Part shown: positions 23,726 through 33,880 of the stretch, one piece after another | Layout of the letters: every line of letters starts with the position of its first letter | How positions within the stretch are numbered: the stretch's first letter is position 1 | DNA from: Acidobacteriota bacterium | Lineage (GTDB): Bacteria > Acidobacteriota > Thermoanaerobaculia > Gp7-AA8 | Direction of reading: 5' to 3' | NCBI GenBank assembly: GCA_021325515.1 | Contig: JAJPHC010000002.1 | Coordinates: forward strand, 1 to 64,000 | DNA length: 64,000 bases | Translations under genes and position numbers: made by a program | The notes under the pieces: model-generated | Told to the model about the DNA's origin: nothing | The model's input: the letters and a program-made list of their open reading frames with translations, nothing else | The model's database searches: none

Positions 23726-24175
23726 TCAGGGAAGGCTGAGGAGATGTTCGGCGAAGACCTGATTGAATAGAGCGCCGGCGCGGCGTTCGCGAAGCCGCTG
23801 CACGACGTTCGGTCCGGGCATTCCGAGGCGATGGAGGATTCGTCCTGCAACGAGCGCGGAGCGGTTGAAGCCCATGCCGCAATGCGAGAGGACGCGATGT
23901 CCCCCTTCGACGAGATGCGCACCGAGCGCACTCACCGCTTCGAGCTTGCGCAGATCGGGCAACTCCTCGTCATAGATCGGGAAGTAGACGTAGAGACAAC
24001 GGCCGGGAGCGGTCGGGATACAGTCATCGAATCCCCCTTCGAGATCGATGATCGTATCGATTCCATGCGCCTCGAGGATCGACCAGTCGTGAATCGCGGG
24101 TGAGATGTAGAGGGAACCCTGGTCGTCCACCTGATACAGCTTCGAGAGATCGATCGCGCTCATGGATCGCGCCAT
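23726..24175 (-). CDS. Dual-specificity (tyrosine) phosphatase-like protein
   Basis: 149 residues with the Cys-based phosphatase signature HCGMGFNRSA: the nucleophile Cys is followed by five residues and Arg, then Ser. Upstream IDTIIDLEGGFDDCIP and YFPIYDEELPD resemble the general acid region (Asp) of DSP/PTP-like enzymes. It would dephosphorylate proteins, sugars or lipids; the target is unknown. It contrasts with the Ser/Thr kinase at 49556. ATG 24175 (MARSMSAID) is taken; ATG 24163 is possible and no ribosome site decides. It follows ppdK by about 38 bp, with a hairpin between. Confidence 0.8.
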   Translation of the reverse strand: MARSMSAIDLSKLYQVDDQGSLYISPAIHDWSILEAHGIDTIIDLEGGFDDCIPTAPGRCLYVYFPIYDEELPDLRKLEAVSALGAHLVEGGHRVLSHCGMGFNRSALVAGRILHRLGMPGPNVVQRLRERRAGALFNQVFAEHLLSLP

Positions 24176-24194
24176 TTTGCCAGAAGAGGACGAA

Positions 24195-24213
24195 GCCCGC
24201 GCCGGCCGCGGGC
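24195..24213. terminator. Hairpin after ppdK
   Basis: GCCCGCG, loop CCGGC, CGCGGGC, directly after the ppdK stop codon on the minus strand. No U-tract follows, so it may be a partial stop or a stabiliser. Confidence 0.35.
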
Positions 24214-26933
24214 TAACCCTCGTAATGCTTGAACTCGAGCTCGGCCTGTGCCGCCGCGAGCCGCGCAACGGGAACGCGATAGGGTGAGCACGACACGTAA
24301 TTCAGTCCACAGGTGCGGAAGAAGCGAATGGAATCGGGATCGCCGCCGTGCTCGCCGCACACCCCGACCTTGAGATTCGCATTCGCTCCGCGGCCGCGCT
24401 CCGTGCCGAGCTTCACCAGTTGCCCGACTCCCTCCTGGTCGATCGATTCGAACGGATCCTTCGGCAGGATCTTCTTGTCGACATACTCGGGAAGGAACGT
24501 ACCGGCGTCATCGCGGGAGTAGCCGAAGGTCATCTGTGTCAGGTCATTCGTTCCGAAGGAGAAGAACTCCGCGACTTCGCCGAGCTTGTCTGCGACGAGC
24601 GCGGCGCGCGGGATCTCGATCATCGTGCCGACGATCACCGGCAGCTCGACGCCGTTCGCCTTCAGCGTTTCTGAGCCGACGCGCCGCACCATCTCGGTGA
24701 GAATCGTCAGCTCCCGAACCGTTCCCACCAGCGGGATCATCACCTCGGGCCGTGCGTCGATCCCTTCCTTCTTCACGACGCAGGCAGCCTGATAGATCGC
24801 ACGCACCTGCATCTCGTAGATCTCGGGATACGTGACCGCGAGGCGGCAGCCGCGATGACCGAGCATCGGATTCGATTCGTGCAGCTGATTCACTTTCGCG
24901 CGCAGCTCGACGAATCCCCAGCCCATGTCGCGTGCGACCGCGGAGATCTGCTGTTCGCTCTGCGGAAGGAACTCGTGCAGCGGTGGATCGAGCAGGCGGA
25001 TCGTCACCGGGAGTCCGGCGAGCTCGCGGAAGATGCCTTCGAAGTCGGCCTGCTGGAACGGCAGGAGCTGCTCGAGTGCATGCCGCCGTCCCTTTTCGTC
25101 GCGCGCGAGGATCATCTCGCGCACGCGCAGAATGCGCTCTTCCGCGAAGAACATGTGCTCCGTCCGGCAGAGACCGATGCCGGCCGCGCCGAAGAGCCGC
25201 GCGACGCGCGCATCGTTCGGCGTGTCGGCGTTCGTGCGGACGCCGAGCGAACGGATCTCATCCGCCCATTTGAGCAGGCGGTCGAAATTGCGGAACACCT
25301 CCGACTCGCTCTCCTGCATCGTGTTGTCGATGAGGACCTGGATGACTTCCGACGGCTTCGTGGCGAGCTTGCCGCCGATGATCTCGCCTGACGTGCCGTC
25401 GATCGAGAGCCAGTCGCCTTCTTCCAGCGGCTCATGCCCTTCCGAGCGGAGCTCGCCTTTCGAGTAATCGACGCGCAGATTGCCCGCGCCGACGACGCAT
25501 GGACGTCCCATGCCGCGCGCGACGACCGCCGCATGCGAGGTGAGACCGCCGCGCGTGGTCAGGATGCCCGCCGCGCTGTGCATGCCGGCGATGTCTTCCG
25601 GCGAAGTCTCGACGCGCACGAGAATGACAGGATCGTCCTTCGCCATCGACACCGCGCGCTCCGCGCTGAAGGCGATGCGTCCCGTCGCCGCGCCCGGTCC
25701 GGCCGGGAGACCGCGTCCCAGCAGCCTTCCACCCTGCACGGCCTTCGACTTCTCTTTCACGTCGAACATCGGCGCGAGCAGTTGAACGATCTGTCCCGCC
25801 TCGACGCGCGCCACCGCCTCGGTATGGCTGATGAGACCTTCATCGACCATGTCGCACGCGATCTTCACCGCTGCGAAGCCGGTGCGCTTTCCGGTCCGCG
25901 TCTGCAGCAGATAGAGCTTGTGCGCCTGGATCGTGAACTCGATGTCCTGCATGTCGCGGTAGTGCGACTCGAGCTTCTTGTACACATCCTCGAGCTGCGC
26001 GTAGACATCGGGCATCGTTTCTTCGAGCGACTTCTCGCCTCCGACGACCTGGGACTTCGAGATGGGAAGCGGAGTGCGAATGCCGGCGACGACGTCCTCG
26101 CCCTGCGCGTTCGCAAGGTATTCGCCGAAGAACTTTCGCTCGCCCGTCGACGGATTGCGCGTGAATGCCACGCCCGTCGCGCAATCGTCACCCATGTTGC
26201 CGAACACCATCGACTGCACGTTGACGGCAGTGCCCCAGTCGTCGGGAATCTGGTTCAGCTTGCGATAGGTGATCGCGCGCTGGTTGTTCCATGAGTTGAA
26301 CACCGCGCCGATCGCGCCCCACAACTGTTCGTGAACGTCCTGCGGAAACTCCCGGCCGCCTTTTTCGCGGACGATGTTCTTGTAGGTCCCGACGAGCTCC
26401 CGGAGGCTCTCGGCAGGGATCTTCGCATCGCTGTCGGCGCCCACGCGGTCGCGCAGCGCGAAGAGCTCGTGCTCGAAGTGCTCGCGATCGATTTCCAGCA
26501 CGACGTCCGAATACATCTGAATGAAGCGCCGGTAGGAGTCGAACGCAAAGCGCTCGTCGTGTCTGGCGAGGCCCTGCACCGTCTCGTCATTGAGACCGAG
26601 ATTGAGGATCGTGTCCATCATGCCGGGCATCGAAGCGCGTGCGCCGGAGCGGACCGAGACGAGCAGAGGCTTTTCCTTGTCGCCGAACTTCCGGCCGACG
26701 GATTGCTCGACGCGCGCGAGATTCTCCGCGACTGCATCCTTCAACTCCGGCGGATACGTCTTGCCGTGCGCATAGAAGTACGTGCAGACCTCCGTGGAGA
26801 TGGTGAATCCGGGCGGCACGGGAACGCCGATGTTCGTCATTTCGGCGAGGCCTGCGCCTTTGCCGCCGAGGACTTCTTTCATCTTCGCGTTTCCCTCAGC
26901 GTGGCCATCGCCGAAGAAGTAGACGTATTTCAT
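24213..26933 (-). CDS. ppdK: Pyruvate, phosphate dikinase
   Basis: 906 residues, the normal bacterial length. The N-terminal nucleotide-binding domain has KYVYFFGDGHAEGNAKMK and GGKGAGLAEM; the phosphohistidine domain carries H467 in GGLTSHAAVVARGMGRPCVVG; the C-terminal PEP/pyruvate barrel has CRTEHMFF, EIPRAALVAD and the catalytic region CGEHGGDP. The enzyme interconverts PEP, AMP and pyrophosphate with pyruvate, ATP and phosphate. A GAGG lies 8 nt before the ATG. It lies in the minus-strand run from the lipoprotein at 26970; no regulator gene (PDRP, DUF299) is adjacent. Confidence 0.97.
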   Translation of the reverse strand: MKYVYFFGDGHAEGNAKMKEVLGGKGAGLAEMTNIGVPVPPGFTISTEVCTYFYAHGKTYPPELKDAVAENLARVEQSVGRKFGDKEKPLLVSVRSGARASMPGMMDTILNLGLNDETVQGLARHDERFAFDSYRRFIQMYSDVVLEIDREHFEHELFALRDRVGADSDAKIPAESLRELVGTYKNIVREKGGREFPQDVHEQLWGAIGAVFNSWNNQRAITYRKLNQIPDDWGTAVNVQSMVFGNMGDDCATGVAFTRNPSTGERKFFGEYLANAQGEDVVAGIRTPLPISKSQVVGGEKSLEETMPDVYAQLEDVYKKLESHYRDMQDIEFTIQAHKLYLLQTRTGKRTGFAAVKIACDMVDEGLISHTEAVARVEAGQIVQLLAPMFDVKEKSKAVQGGRLLGRGLPAGPGAATGRIAFSAERAVSMAKDDPVILVRVETSPEDIAGMHSAAGILTTRGGLTSHAAVVARGMGRPCVVGAGNLRVDYSKGELRSEGHEPLEEGDWLSIDGTSGEIIGGKLATKPSEVIQVLIDNTMQESESEVFRNFDRLLKWADEIRSLGVRTNADTPNDARVARLFGAAGIGLCRTEHMFFAEERILRVREMILARDEKGRRHALEQLLPFQQADFEGIFRELAGLPVTIRLLDPPLHEFLPQSEQQISAVARDMGWGFVELRAKVNQLHESNPMLGHRGCRLAVTYPEIYEMQVRAIYQAACVVKKEGIDARPEVMIPLVGTVRELTILTEMVRRVGSETLKANGVELPVIVGTMIEIPRAALVADKLGEVAEFFSFGTNDLTQMTFGYSRDDAGTFLPEYVDKKILPKDPFESIDQEGVGQLVKLGTERGRGANANLKVGVCGEHGGDPDSIRFFRTCGLNYVSCSPYRVPVARLAAAQAELEFKHYEG

Positions 26934-26969
26934 TGGAGGACCTCGACGCGATTATCTAAAAAACGAAGC

Positions 26970-28265
26970 TCAGCGAGGAAGCGGAATCTCGATCTCGATT
27001 CCGCTTTGCAGCGTTCGCTCCATTTCGGACCAGACCGCGGTGCGGAAATCATCACGCCCCCTGGCGGTGAATCGCACGCGTGACAGGTCCGCCTTGCGCC
27101 GCGTGAGCTCGGCCTTCAGCGAGTCGAGACGCTGCTGCGCCGTCGAGCGATCGGCTGCGGCATCTGCACCGCGCAGTTCCCTCGAGATGAGCGTCACCGG
27201 ACGCGGCGTCGTGGCGGCGATCAGCCGCAGGATCTCGCTCAGCGCGAAGTCGCTGGCAGCGGCGTCGAGCGCATTGCTCGCGTCGAAATGCAGGCCGTAG
27301 ATGGGGACGTAACCGTGACGGTCGAGATACGTGCGAAGGACGTCGGCACGCGGAGCCGTATCGGGTGCACCACATGGACGCCGCTCGCCGAAGAGATTTT
27401 CGGCCTGGTTGTACGGGTCGCCGTCGATGTACCACTTCTGCGCGCTGAGACGCTCGCTTCCGGGAGGCATGGTCACCGCGAGAAGTCCGTACTGCGGCCC
27501 GCGGATCCAGACGAATCGCCAGACGCGTCCGTCGAATCCCCCTTCGATCCACATGCGCTCGCCCTGATCGAACCAGCCGGATGCCGTTCCACCATGTTCG
27601 TCGAACGCTGCGGGGAAGGTGTTGACCGCCCAGCAGCCGGAGATGTTCCGCGGCGCGACAGGCTCGAGCTCTTTGCCTCGCGCGATGATCGACAACAGGT
27701 TGGCGGTTCCTGCGTAGGTGTCATCGACGGTGACGCGGAGATAGAGCGCGTCGGCGGGAGTGACGTCGAAGAGCTGCTCGCCCTTGCGGCGCTCGAACAC
27801 ATGTTGTGCAGCGCGCGTGAAGTGAGTGCCGTCGAGCGAAGTCTCGAACGTCACTGTCTTCACGCCATAAATCGGAGGCGAGGAGATGCCGAGCTTCTCG
27901 ATGCGGCTCTTCGCCGCGAACGAGAACGTCAGCGTCTGGAGCGGATCGCCGAGCGGCGAGATCCAGTCGCTGCTCGGATCACCATCGATGGCGCGCACCG
28001 CTCCGTTGTCGAGCATGTACTCCGCGGTGCGGTCGACGACGGCGGCGCCCCGCGCGGTGTTGAGAAGGTTCTGGCGCTCGGAAGAATCGTCGGCTCCCTG
28101 GTCGATGTGCGCCTGACGCACCTGTGCCGGAGTCGGCTTCGGCGGAGCCTTCGGAACCCACGGCTCGCGCTTGCACGCAGCAGCCAGCAGGCAGAAGAGG
28201 ATGCACCAGACCTGCGGTCTGTCTGCTGCCTGCTGCGTGCTGCGTGCTGCCTGCTGCCTGTTCAC
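26970..28265 (-). CDS. Lipoprotein with discoidin-like domain
   Basis: 431 residues. Signal peptide with lipobox (LLAAAC, C31). Residues about 65-200 look like a F5/8 type C / discoidin fold (LLNTARGAAVVDRTAEYMLDNG, AIDGDPSSDWISP, FETSLDGTHFT, DALYLRVTVDDTYAG), a carbohydrate or lipid-binding jelly roll. A middle region with SGCWAVNT, ASGWFDQG, WRFVWIRGPQYGLL is not recognised, and the C-terminus (RLDSLKAELTRR ... FTARGRDDF) has an OmpA-like flavour. GTG 28265 overlaps the glyS TGA (GTGA) and is the only standard start in frame; its first 18 codons are read from the heptamer array (QQAARST then QQAADRP, a 7-residue period). Confidence 0.65.
   Translation of the reverse strand: MNRQQAARSTQQAADRPQVWCILFCLLAAACKREPWVPKAPPKPTPAQVRQAHIDQGADDSSERQNLLNTARGAAVVDRTAEYMLDNGAVRAIDGDPSSDWISPLGDPLQTLTFSFAAKSRIEKLGISSPPIYGVKTVTFETSLDGTHFTRAAQHVFERRKGEQLFDVTPADALYLRVTVDDTYAGTANLLSIIARGKELEPVAPRNISGCWAVNTFPAAFDEHGGTASGWFDQGERMWIEGGFDGRVWRFVWIRGPQYGLLAVTMPPGSERLSAQKWYIDGDPYNQAENLFGERRPCGAPDTAPRADVLRTYLDRHGYVPIYGLHFDASNALDAAASDFALSEILRLIAATTPRPVTLISRELRGADAAADRSTAQQRLDSLKAELTRRKADLSRVRFTARGRDDFRTAVWSEMERTLQSGIEIEIPLPR
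28175..28260. repeat. Heptamer inverted array, TGCTGCC/TGCTGCG type, coding
   Basis: Right block 28220-28260 is TGCTGCC, TGCTGCG, TGCTGCG, TGCTGCC, TGCTGCC; left block 28175-28197 is GCAGCAG, CCAGCAG, GCAGAAG. Both are period 7 and complementary. This array is inside a gene: it encodes the N-terminal QQAARST/QQAADRP stretch and lipobox region of the lipoprotein above. Confidence 0.75.
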
Positions 28266-30295
28266 TTGTAGTCGCGGCGATCGACGACGATCCTGGTGAC
28301 ATCGGCGATCTTCATCACAGCGTTTCCGATCTTGCGAAGCAGCGACATGCGATTGCGCCGGACTGCGTCGTCTTCGACCATCACCATCACATCGACGAAG
28401 AACTTCTCGAGCTCGGGAGCCATGGCCGCGAACGATTCGAGCGCGGGACGATAGCGGCGATCGGTGATCAATTCGTCGATCTGCGACCCGACCACCGTGG
28501 TCAGCTCGTTCAGACGCTTCTCCGTTTCATGCTGGAGCTGCGACGCGTCGACGGTCGTCCCATCGTGGCCTTCCGTGATGTTCGCGATGCGCTTCGCCGA
28601 ATCGAGGATCGAGAGGAAGTTCGCATCCTCGCGAACGCTCTTCAGAGCCTCGACGCGATCGGAAAGGTCGGTGAGCGAAGCCGCCCATCCCGCTTCCATG
28701 GCCGCGGCGACTTCGTCGTAGGCGAAGCGCTGCTCGAGAATCGTTTTCACGCGCTCCGCGAAGAAGGCGAAGAGATCCGCCTTCACCTGCGGGTCGCTGG
28801 TGGCGAGATCGATGAGACGGTCGATGCCGACCTTCACTTCGCGCTTGTCGCGATTGAGAAGGATGAGGACGATGCCCTGCGCGGCGCGGCGCAGCGCGAA
28901 GGGATCCTTCGAGCCGGTCGGTTTCGCGCCGATCGAGAAGAAACCGGCGAGCGTATCGATGCGGTCGGCGAGAGACACGAGCGCACCGCTGAGCGTGCGC
29001 GGAAGCGAGTCGTCGAGGCTCGCAGGCTTGTACTGATCGTAGATCGCCTGCCAGACGGGCTCGGGATATCCCTCTTCCCGCGCGTAGATGCCGCCGATCT
29101 GGCCCTGCAGATCCGTGAACTCCTTCACCATTTCGGTGACGAGGTCGGTCTTGCAGAGGCGCGCGGCGGTCAGCGCATCTTCGTCGCCGCCAAGGTCGCG
29201 GACGATGCGCTCGATGCGCTTCGACTTCTCCGCATAGTTGCCGAGCTTCTCCTGGAACTGGAGATGCTCGAGCTGTTCGAAGCGATCGGAGAGCTTCCGC
29301 TTGCGATCCGTCTCGTAGAAGAACTTGGCGTCCGCAAAGCGCGCATTCGTGACGAACGAGTTTCCGTACGCGGCGTTCCCTGCAGGGTCGCCTTCGTTGT
29401 CGAGCACGGCGAGGAAATACGGTGTCAGCTTTCCCTGCGCGTCACGAATCGGAAGCTGCTTCTGATGCACGCGCATCACCGTGACGAGGACTTCGTCGGG
29501 CAGCGCGAGATAGTCGCGGCGGAACTCGGCGCGTACGACGCCGGGATACTCCGTGAGGTACTGCCACTGCGACCAGATCGACGCGTCGATGCTCGGCGTT
29601 CCGCCGACTTCGTTGCCGAGAACGCGGGCGCGCTCGGCCATGACGTGGCGGCGGCGCATCGGGTCGGCGACGACTCGTGCGAGCTCGAGCCTGGAGACAT
29701 AGTCATTCCACGACGTGACCTCGATCTTCTGCGGCGCGAGGATGCGGTGACCGGCAGTCGTCGTGCCCGATGCGACTCCGAAGATCGTGATGGGGACGTG
29801 CTTTCCGTCGAAGAGCGAGACGACGCTGTGGATCGGGCGGATGTACGAGTGCTCTCCCTTGCCCCAGCGCATCATCTTCGGCCAGCGGATCGACTCGATG
29901 ATCTGCGGGATCTGCGCGGCGAGAATCTCGCCGATGCCGCGGCCCGCGATCTGCCGGCGGATCGTGATGTAGTCGCCGGCATCGACGACGTGCTCGATCG
30001 ATGCGTTGTTCTTCTTCAGAAAACCGTTGAGTGCCTGCGTCGGTTTGCCATCGGCGTCATAGGCCGCCTTCTTCGGCGGGCCTTTGACTTCGATCTCGCG
30101 ATCCTCTTCGCGCTCTTTGAGTTTTCCGAGCATGAAGGCGATGCGGCGCGGCGTGGTGTTGACGATCACGGAAGAAGGATCGCCGCCCGTCTCTTCGACG
30201 AGTTTCGCCAGGCGTTGCGTGAGAGTCGCCGCTGCGGTGTCGTGCATCCACGCCGGGATCTCTTCGGTGAGCAGCTCGAAGACATACTCAGCCAT
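28262..30295 (-). CDS. glyS: Glycyl-tRNA synthetase beta subunit
   Basis: 677 residues of the beta subunit of the alpha2-beta2 glycyl-tRNA synthetase (bacterial type). It starts [17 protein letters not shown], and contains [16 protein letters not shown], the HD-like region and the C-terminal anticodon-binding DALR-like domain ([16 protein letters not shown]). The beta subunit binds tRNA-Gly; the alpha subunit does the chemistry. ATG 30295 lies inside the glyQ stop region (8-bp overlap) and is chosen because the conserved text starts there. Confidence 0.95.
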   Translation of the reverse strand: MAEYVFELLTEEIPAWMHDTAAATLTQRLAKLVEETGGDPSSVIVNTTPRRIAFMLGKLKEREEDREIEVKGPPKKAAYDADGKPTQALNGFLKKNNASIEHVVDAGDYITIRRQIAGRGIGEILAAQIPQIIESIRWPKMMRWGKGEHSYIRPIHSVVSLFDGKHVPITIFGVASGTTTAGHRILAPQKIEVTSWNDYVSRLELARVVADPMRRRHVMAERARVLGNEVGGTPSIDASIWSQWQYLTEYPGVVRAEFRRDYLALPDEVLVTVMRVHQKQLPIRDAQGKLTPYFLAVLDNEGDPAGNAAYGNSFVTNARFADAKFFYETDRKRKLSDRFEQLEHLQFQEKLGNYAEKSKRIERIVRDLGGDEDALTAARLCKTDLVTEMVKEFTDLQGQIGGIYAREEGYPEPVWQAIYDQYKPASLDDSLPRTLSGALVSLADRIDTLAGFFSIGAKPTGSKDPFALRRAAQGIVLILLNRDKREVKVGIDRLIDLATSDPQVKADLFAFFAERVKTILEQRFAYDEVAAAMEAGWAASLTDLSDRVEALKSVREDANFLSILDSAKRIANITEGHDGTTVDASQLQHETEKRLNELTTVVGSQIDELITDRRYRPALESFAAMAPELEKFFVDVMVMVEDDAVRRNRMSLLRKIGNAVMKIADVTRIVVDRRDYK

Positions 30296-31181
30296 TCGTC
30301 GATCCTCCCTGCAGCAGCGGGAAGCCGAGCGCTTCGCGAGCGGCGTAGTAACCCTGCGCGCAGCGCACCGCGAGATCGCGGACGCGCTTGATGACGCCGA
30401 CGCGCTCGGTGACCGAGATCGCGCCGCGCGCATCGAGCGTGTTGAAAACGTGCGAGCACTTCAGCGTGAAGTCGTACGCGGGAAGGACCAGGTTCGCGTC
30501 GAGGCAGCGGCGTGCTTCCCCTTCGTATGCGTCGAGCAGCTTCCAGTGCAGATCGATGTCCGCCGTCTCGAAGTAGTACTTCGAGAACTCGTACTCCTCC
30601 TGATGCCGCACGGGACCGTAGCCGACGCCGGCAGTCCATTCGATGTCGAACACCGAGTCCTTGCGCGAGAGGAACATCGTCAGGCGCTCGAGGCCATAGG
30701 TGATTTCCGCGGAGATGGGCGCCAGGTCGATGCCGCCCGCCTGCTGGAAGTAGGTGAACTGCGTGATCTCCATGCCGTCGAGCAGGATCTGCCAGCCGAC
30801 GCCCCATGCGCCGAGCGTCGGCGATTCCCAGTTGTCTTCCTCGAAGCGGATGTCGTGCTTGGTCAGGTCGAGCCCGATTGCGCGCAACGAATCGAGATAG
30901 AGCTCCTGCACCTCGAGCGGCGACGGCTTCAGGATGACCTGAAACTGATAGTGCTTGCCGAGGCGGAAAGGGTTGTCGCCGTAGCGGCCATCGGCCGGGC
31001 GGCGTGAGGGTTGAACGTATGCGACATTCCACGGCTCGGGGCCGAGGACGCGGAGGTAGGTGGCGGGATGCATCGTTCCCGCACCGACCTCGAGGTCGAG
31101 CGGCGTCTCGATGAGGCAGCCGCGCTCAGCCCAGAAATTCTGGAGCGTCAGGATCAGTGATTGAAAGGTGACCCGCGCCAT
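30288..31181 (-). CDS. glyQ: Glycyl-tRNA synthetase alpha subunit
   Basis: 297 residues, class IIc catalytic subunit. [76 protein letters not shown] and [22 protein letters not shown] are the motif 2/3 and family segments. Together with glyS it charges tRNA with glycine. A TAGAAT box is 9 nt before the ATG, directly after the stop of the upstream lipoprotein gene, so the pair has its own probable leaderless promoter. glyS follows with an 8-bp overlap. Confidence 0.97.
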   Translation of the reverse strand: MARVTFQSLILTLQNFWAERGCLIETPLDLEVGAGTMHPATYLRVLGPEPWNVAYVQPSRRPADGRYGDNPFRLGKHYQFQVILKPSPLEVQELYLDSLRAIGLDLTKHDIRFEEDNWESPTLGAWGVGWQILLDGMEITQFTYFQQAGGIDLAPISAEITYGLERLTMFLSRKDSVFDIEWTAGVGYGPVRHQEEYEFSKYYFETADIDLHWKLLDAYEGEARRCLDANLVLPAYDFTLKCSHVFNTLDARGAISVTERVGVIKRVRDLAVRCAQGYYAAREALGFPLLQGGSTNG

Positions 31182-31196
31182 GAGGCGCGCATTCTA
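31182..31196 (-). promoter_or_regulatory. TAGAAT box of glyQ, leaderless type
   Basis: On the minus strand TAGAAT (31191-31196) follows the upstream stop TGA by 2 nt, then 9 nt (gcgcgcctc) to the ATG at 31181. Same TAGAATGCGCGC wording as the HD-gene promoter at 1066-1080. No Shine-Dalgarno sequence. Confidence 0.55.
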
Positions 31197-31198
31197 GC

Positions 31199-31750
31199 TC
31201 ACCCGCCGCTGGTATCGGTTTGCGTGGCCGGCGGCTGTTCCTGCTGCTGTTCGTCGGCCGGCGGCTGCTGCTGGTCCTGCTGTCTGTCCTTCTCTTTGTC
31301 CTTCTTCTTCGAAGGCGGCGGAGCAGTCGAAGTCGCAGTCGTGTCGGTGGGAGGCAGCGTGCTCGTGTTGCCGATCGTATCGGTTGCGCTCGGCGGCGGA
31401 ATTTCGCGGCGAGGTTGCGGAGGAGTGACCACGATGCGTCGCGGCTGTGGTGGAAGCGGCGCCGGCGGTACGGCGGATGTCATCGGCGGAGGGACGGGCA
31501 TCGCCGTCGTTGCGGTTCCGCTCGTGTCGACGTTGGGCGCGATCGTGAAGTTGCTCGTGGTGTCCGCGTTCGTGTTCGTGAGTGGCGGAGGTGTTTCTCC
31601 GGGCGCGTTGATCCCCGGCGAAACACCGCTCGCCTGCCCTTCCTGAACGACGTCGTAGTTCTTCTGTTCGCGCTGGATCGACGCCGCGCCGCGATGACAG
31701 GCGACCGCGGCCGTCACGATGAAGAGCGCGACTGTGAGATGACTTTTCAT
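31199..31750 (-). CDS. Proline-rich lipoprotein
   Basis: 183 residues. MKSHLTVALFIVTAAVAC is a lipoprotein signal with Cys18. The mature part is extremely rich in Pro, Thr, Gln and Ser (PPPMTSAVPPAPLPPQPRR, PPSATDTIGNTSTLPPTDTT) and has the charged block KKKDKEKDRQQDQQQPP near its end. It is probably an unfolded, surface- or periplasm-linked spacer; no family is recognised. It lies just upstream of glyQ on the same strand and ends 18 bp before that start. Confidence 0.55.
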   Translation of the reverse strand: MKSHLTVALFIVTAAVACHRGAASIQREQKNYDVVQEGQASGVSPGINAPGETPPPLTNTNADTTSNFTIAPNVDTSGTATTAMPVPPPMTSAVPPAPLPPQPRRIVVTPPQPRREIPPPSATDTIGNTSTLPPTDTTATSTAPPPSKKKDKEKDRQQDQQQPPADEQQQEQPPATQTDTSGG

Positions 31751-31778
31751 ACGACCTGACCCGAATCACGTCGCATCT

Positions 31779-31838
31779 CGCGTGCCAGTTAAGTTGGTTT
31801 TCGGGGGTCACACCTGGAAAATCAACTTAACGCGTGCC
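31779..31838. mobile_element. MITE-like 44-bp inverted element with 8-bp direct flanks
   Basis: Arms GTTAAGTTGGTTTTC (31788-31802) and GAAAATCAACTTAAC (31817-31831) are complementary at 14 of 15 positions with a GGGGGTCACACCT loop. CGCGTGCC stands on both sides (31779-31786 and 31831-31838; the last C of the arm is shared), a perfect 8-bp direct repeat as left by insertion. There is no transposase gene in the window, so any move would be in trans. Confidence 0.55.
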
Positions 31839-31887
31839 CGCAGAGATCCCGCGGAGACCGCAGGAAACAAACGCTGAGAGCAGGCGG

Positions 31888-31916
31888 TTGTAGAAACCGT
31901 ACCAAGGTGGTACTGT
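31888..31916 (+). promoter_or_regulatory. Candidate rrf2 promoter under the operator
   Basis: TTGTAG (31888-31893), 17-bp spacer, TACTGT (31911-31916). The spacer and -10 are covered by the dyad at 31894-31918, so a repressor there would block it. The hexamers are imperfect. Confidence 0.4.
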
Positions 31917-31918
31917 TT
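31894..31918 (+). promoter_or_regulatory. 25-bp dyad, candidate Rrf2 operator of suf operon
   Basis: AAACCGTACCA, AGG, TGGTACTGTTT: two 11-bp arms complementary at 10 of 11 positions. It lies 32 bp before the rrf2 ATG. The length and spacing fit a dimeric Rrf2-type repressor site; IscR type 1 sites are also about 25 bp. Confidence 0.6.
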
Positions 31919-31949
31919 GCGGCCCGCGAGGTCCGCGGATCTTCAGCCG

Positions 31950-32426
31950 ATGCTCAAAATCTCACGACTCACCGACTACGGTCTTCTCGCCACCGTCTAT
32001 CTCGCCCGCAAGCCGGGTGAGGTGATTGCTGCGCGCGAGATCGCGGCGTTCTATCACCTGCCGCTGCCCATGATCACGAAGGTATTGAAGACGCTGCACG
32101 CCGGCGGGATCGTGCATTCGTATCGAGGCTCGGGCGGCGGCTATTCATTCGACGGCGATCCCGACGTCGTGACGCTCGGTCAGATCATCGAAACGCTCGA
32201 GGGTCCATGGGATCTCGTCGAGTGCGAGTCGGTGGACGACGCCGGTCACGCGCTCTGCTCGATCCGCGTCGCATGTCCGTCGCGCCGGATGATGTTCGGC
32301 ATCAATCGCGCGATCAAGGGAGCATTCGAACAGGTGACACTCGCGGAGCTCGCGCGCGGCGCGATGCCGTCGGCCGTCATCGACAAACACGAGCTCTCAT
32401 CACCTCGCGTGGCGGAGAGGGTGTAA
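31950..32426 (+). CDS. Rrf2-family iron-sulfur regulator (IscR/SufR-like)
   Basis: 158 residues. The Rrf2 winged helix has LTDYGLLATVYLA, AREIAAFYHLPLPMITKVLKTLHAGGIVHSYRGSGGGY. Three cysteines for a [2Fe-2S] or [4Fe-4S] cluster are present at C92, C103 and C109 (compare C92, C98, C104 in E. coli IscR), so it should sense cluster status. It is the first gene of the SUF operon with sufB starting 4 bp after its stop. ATG 31950 (MLKISRLTDYG) is chosen over the longer frame from 31917 because family members start there. The 25-bp dyad just upstream is its likely own operator. Confidence 0.9.
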   Translation: MLKISRLTDYGLLATVYLARKPGEVIAAREIAAFYHLPLPMITKVLKTLHAGGIVHSYRGSGGGYSFDGDPDVVTLGQIIETLEGPWDLVECESVDDAGHALCSIRVACPSRRMMFGINRAIKGAFEQVTLAELARGAMPSAVIDKHELSSPRVAERV

Positions 32427-32429
32427 GGC

Positions 32430-33863
<1,434 letters not shown>

Positions 33864-33880
33864 CGACACATGGAACGAAC

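Noticed and set aside
24213-26933. ppdK as phosphoenolpyruvate synthase
   Set aside because: Length and the N-terminal text (FFGDGHAEGNAKMK) fit the dikinase rather than PpsA.
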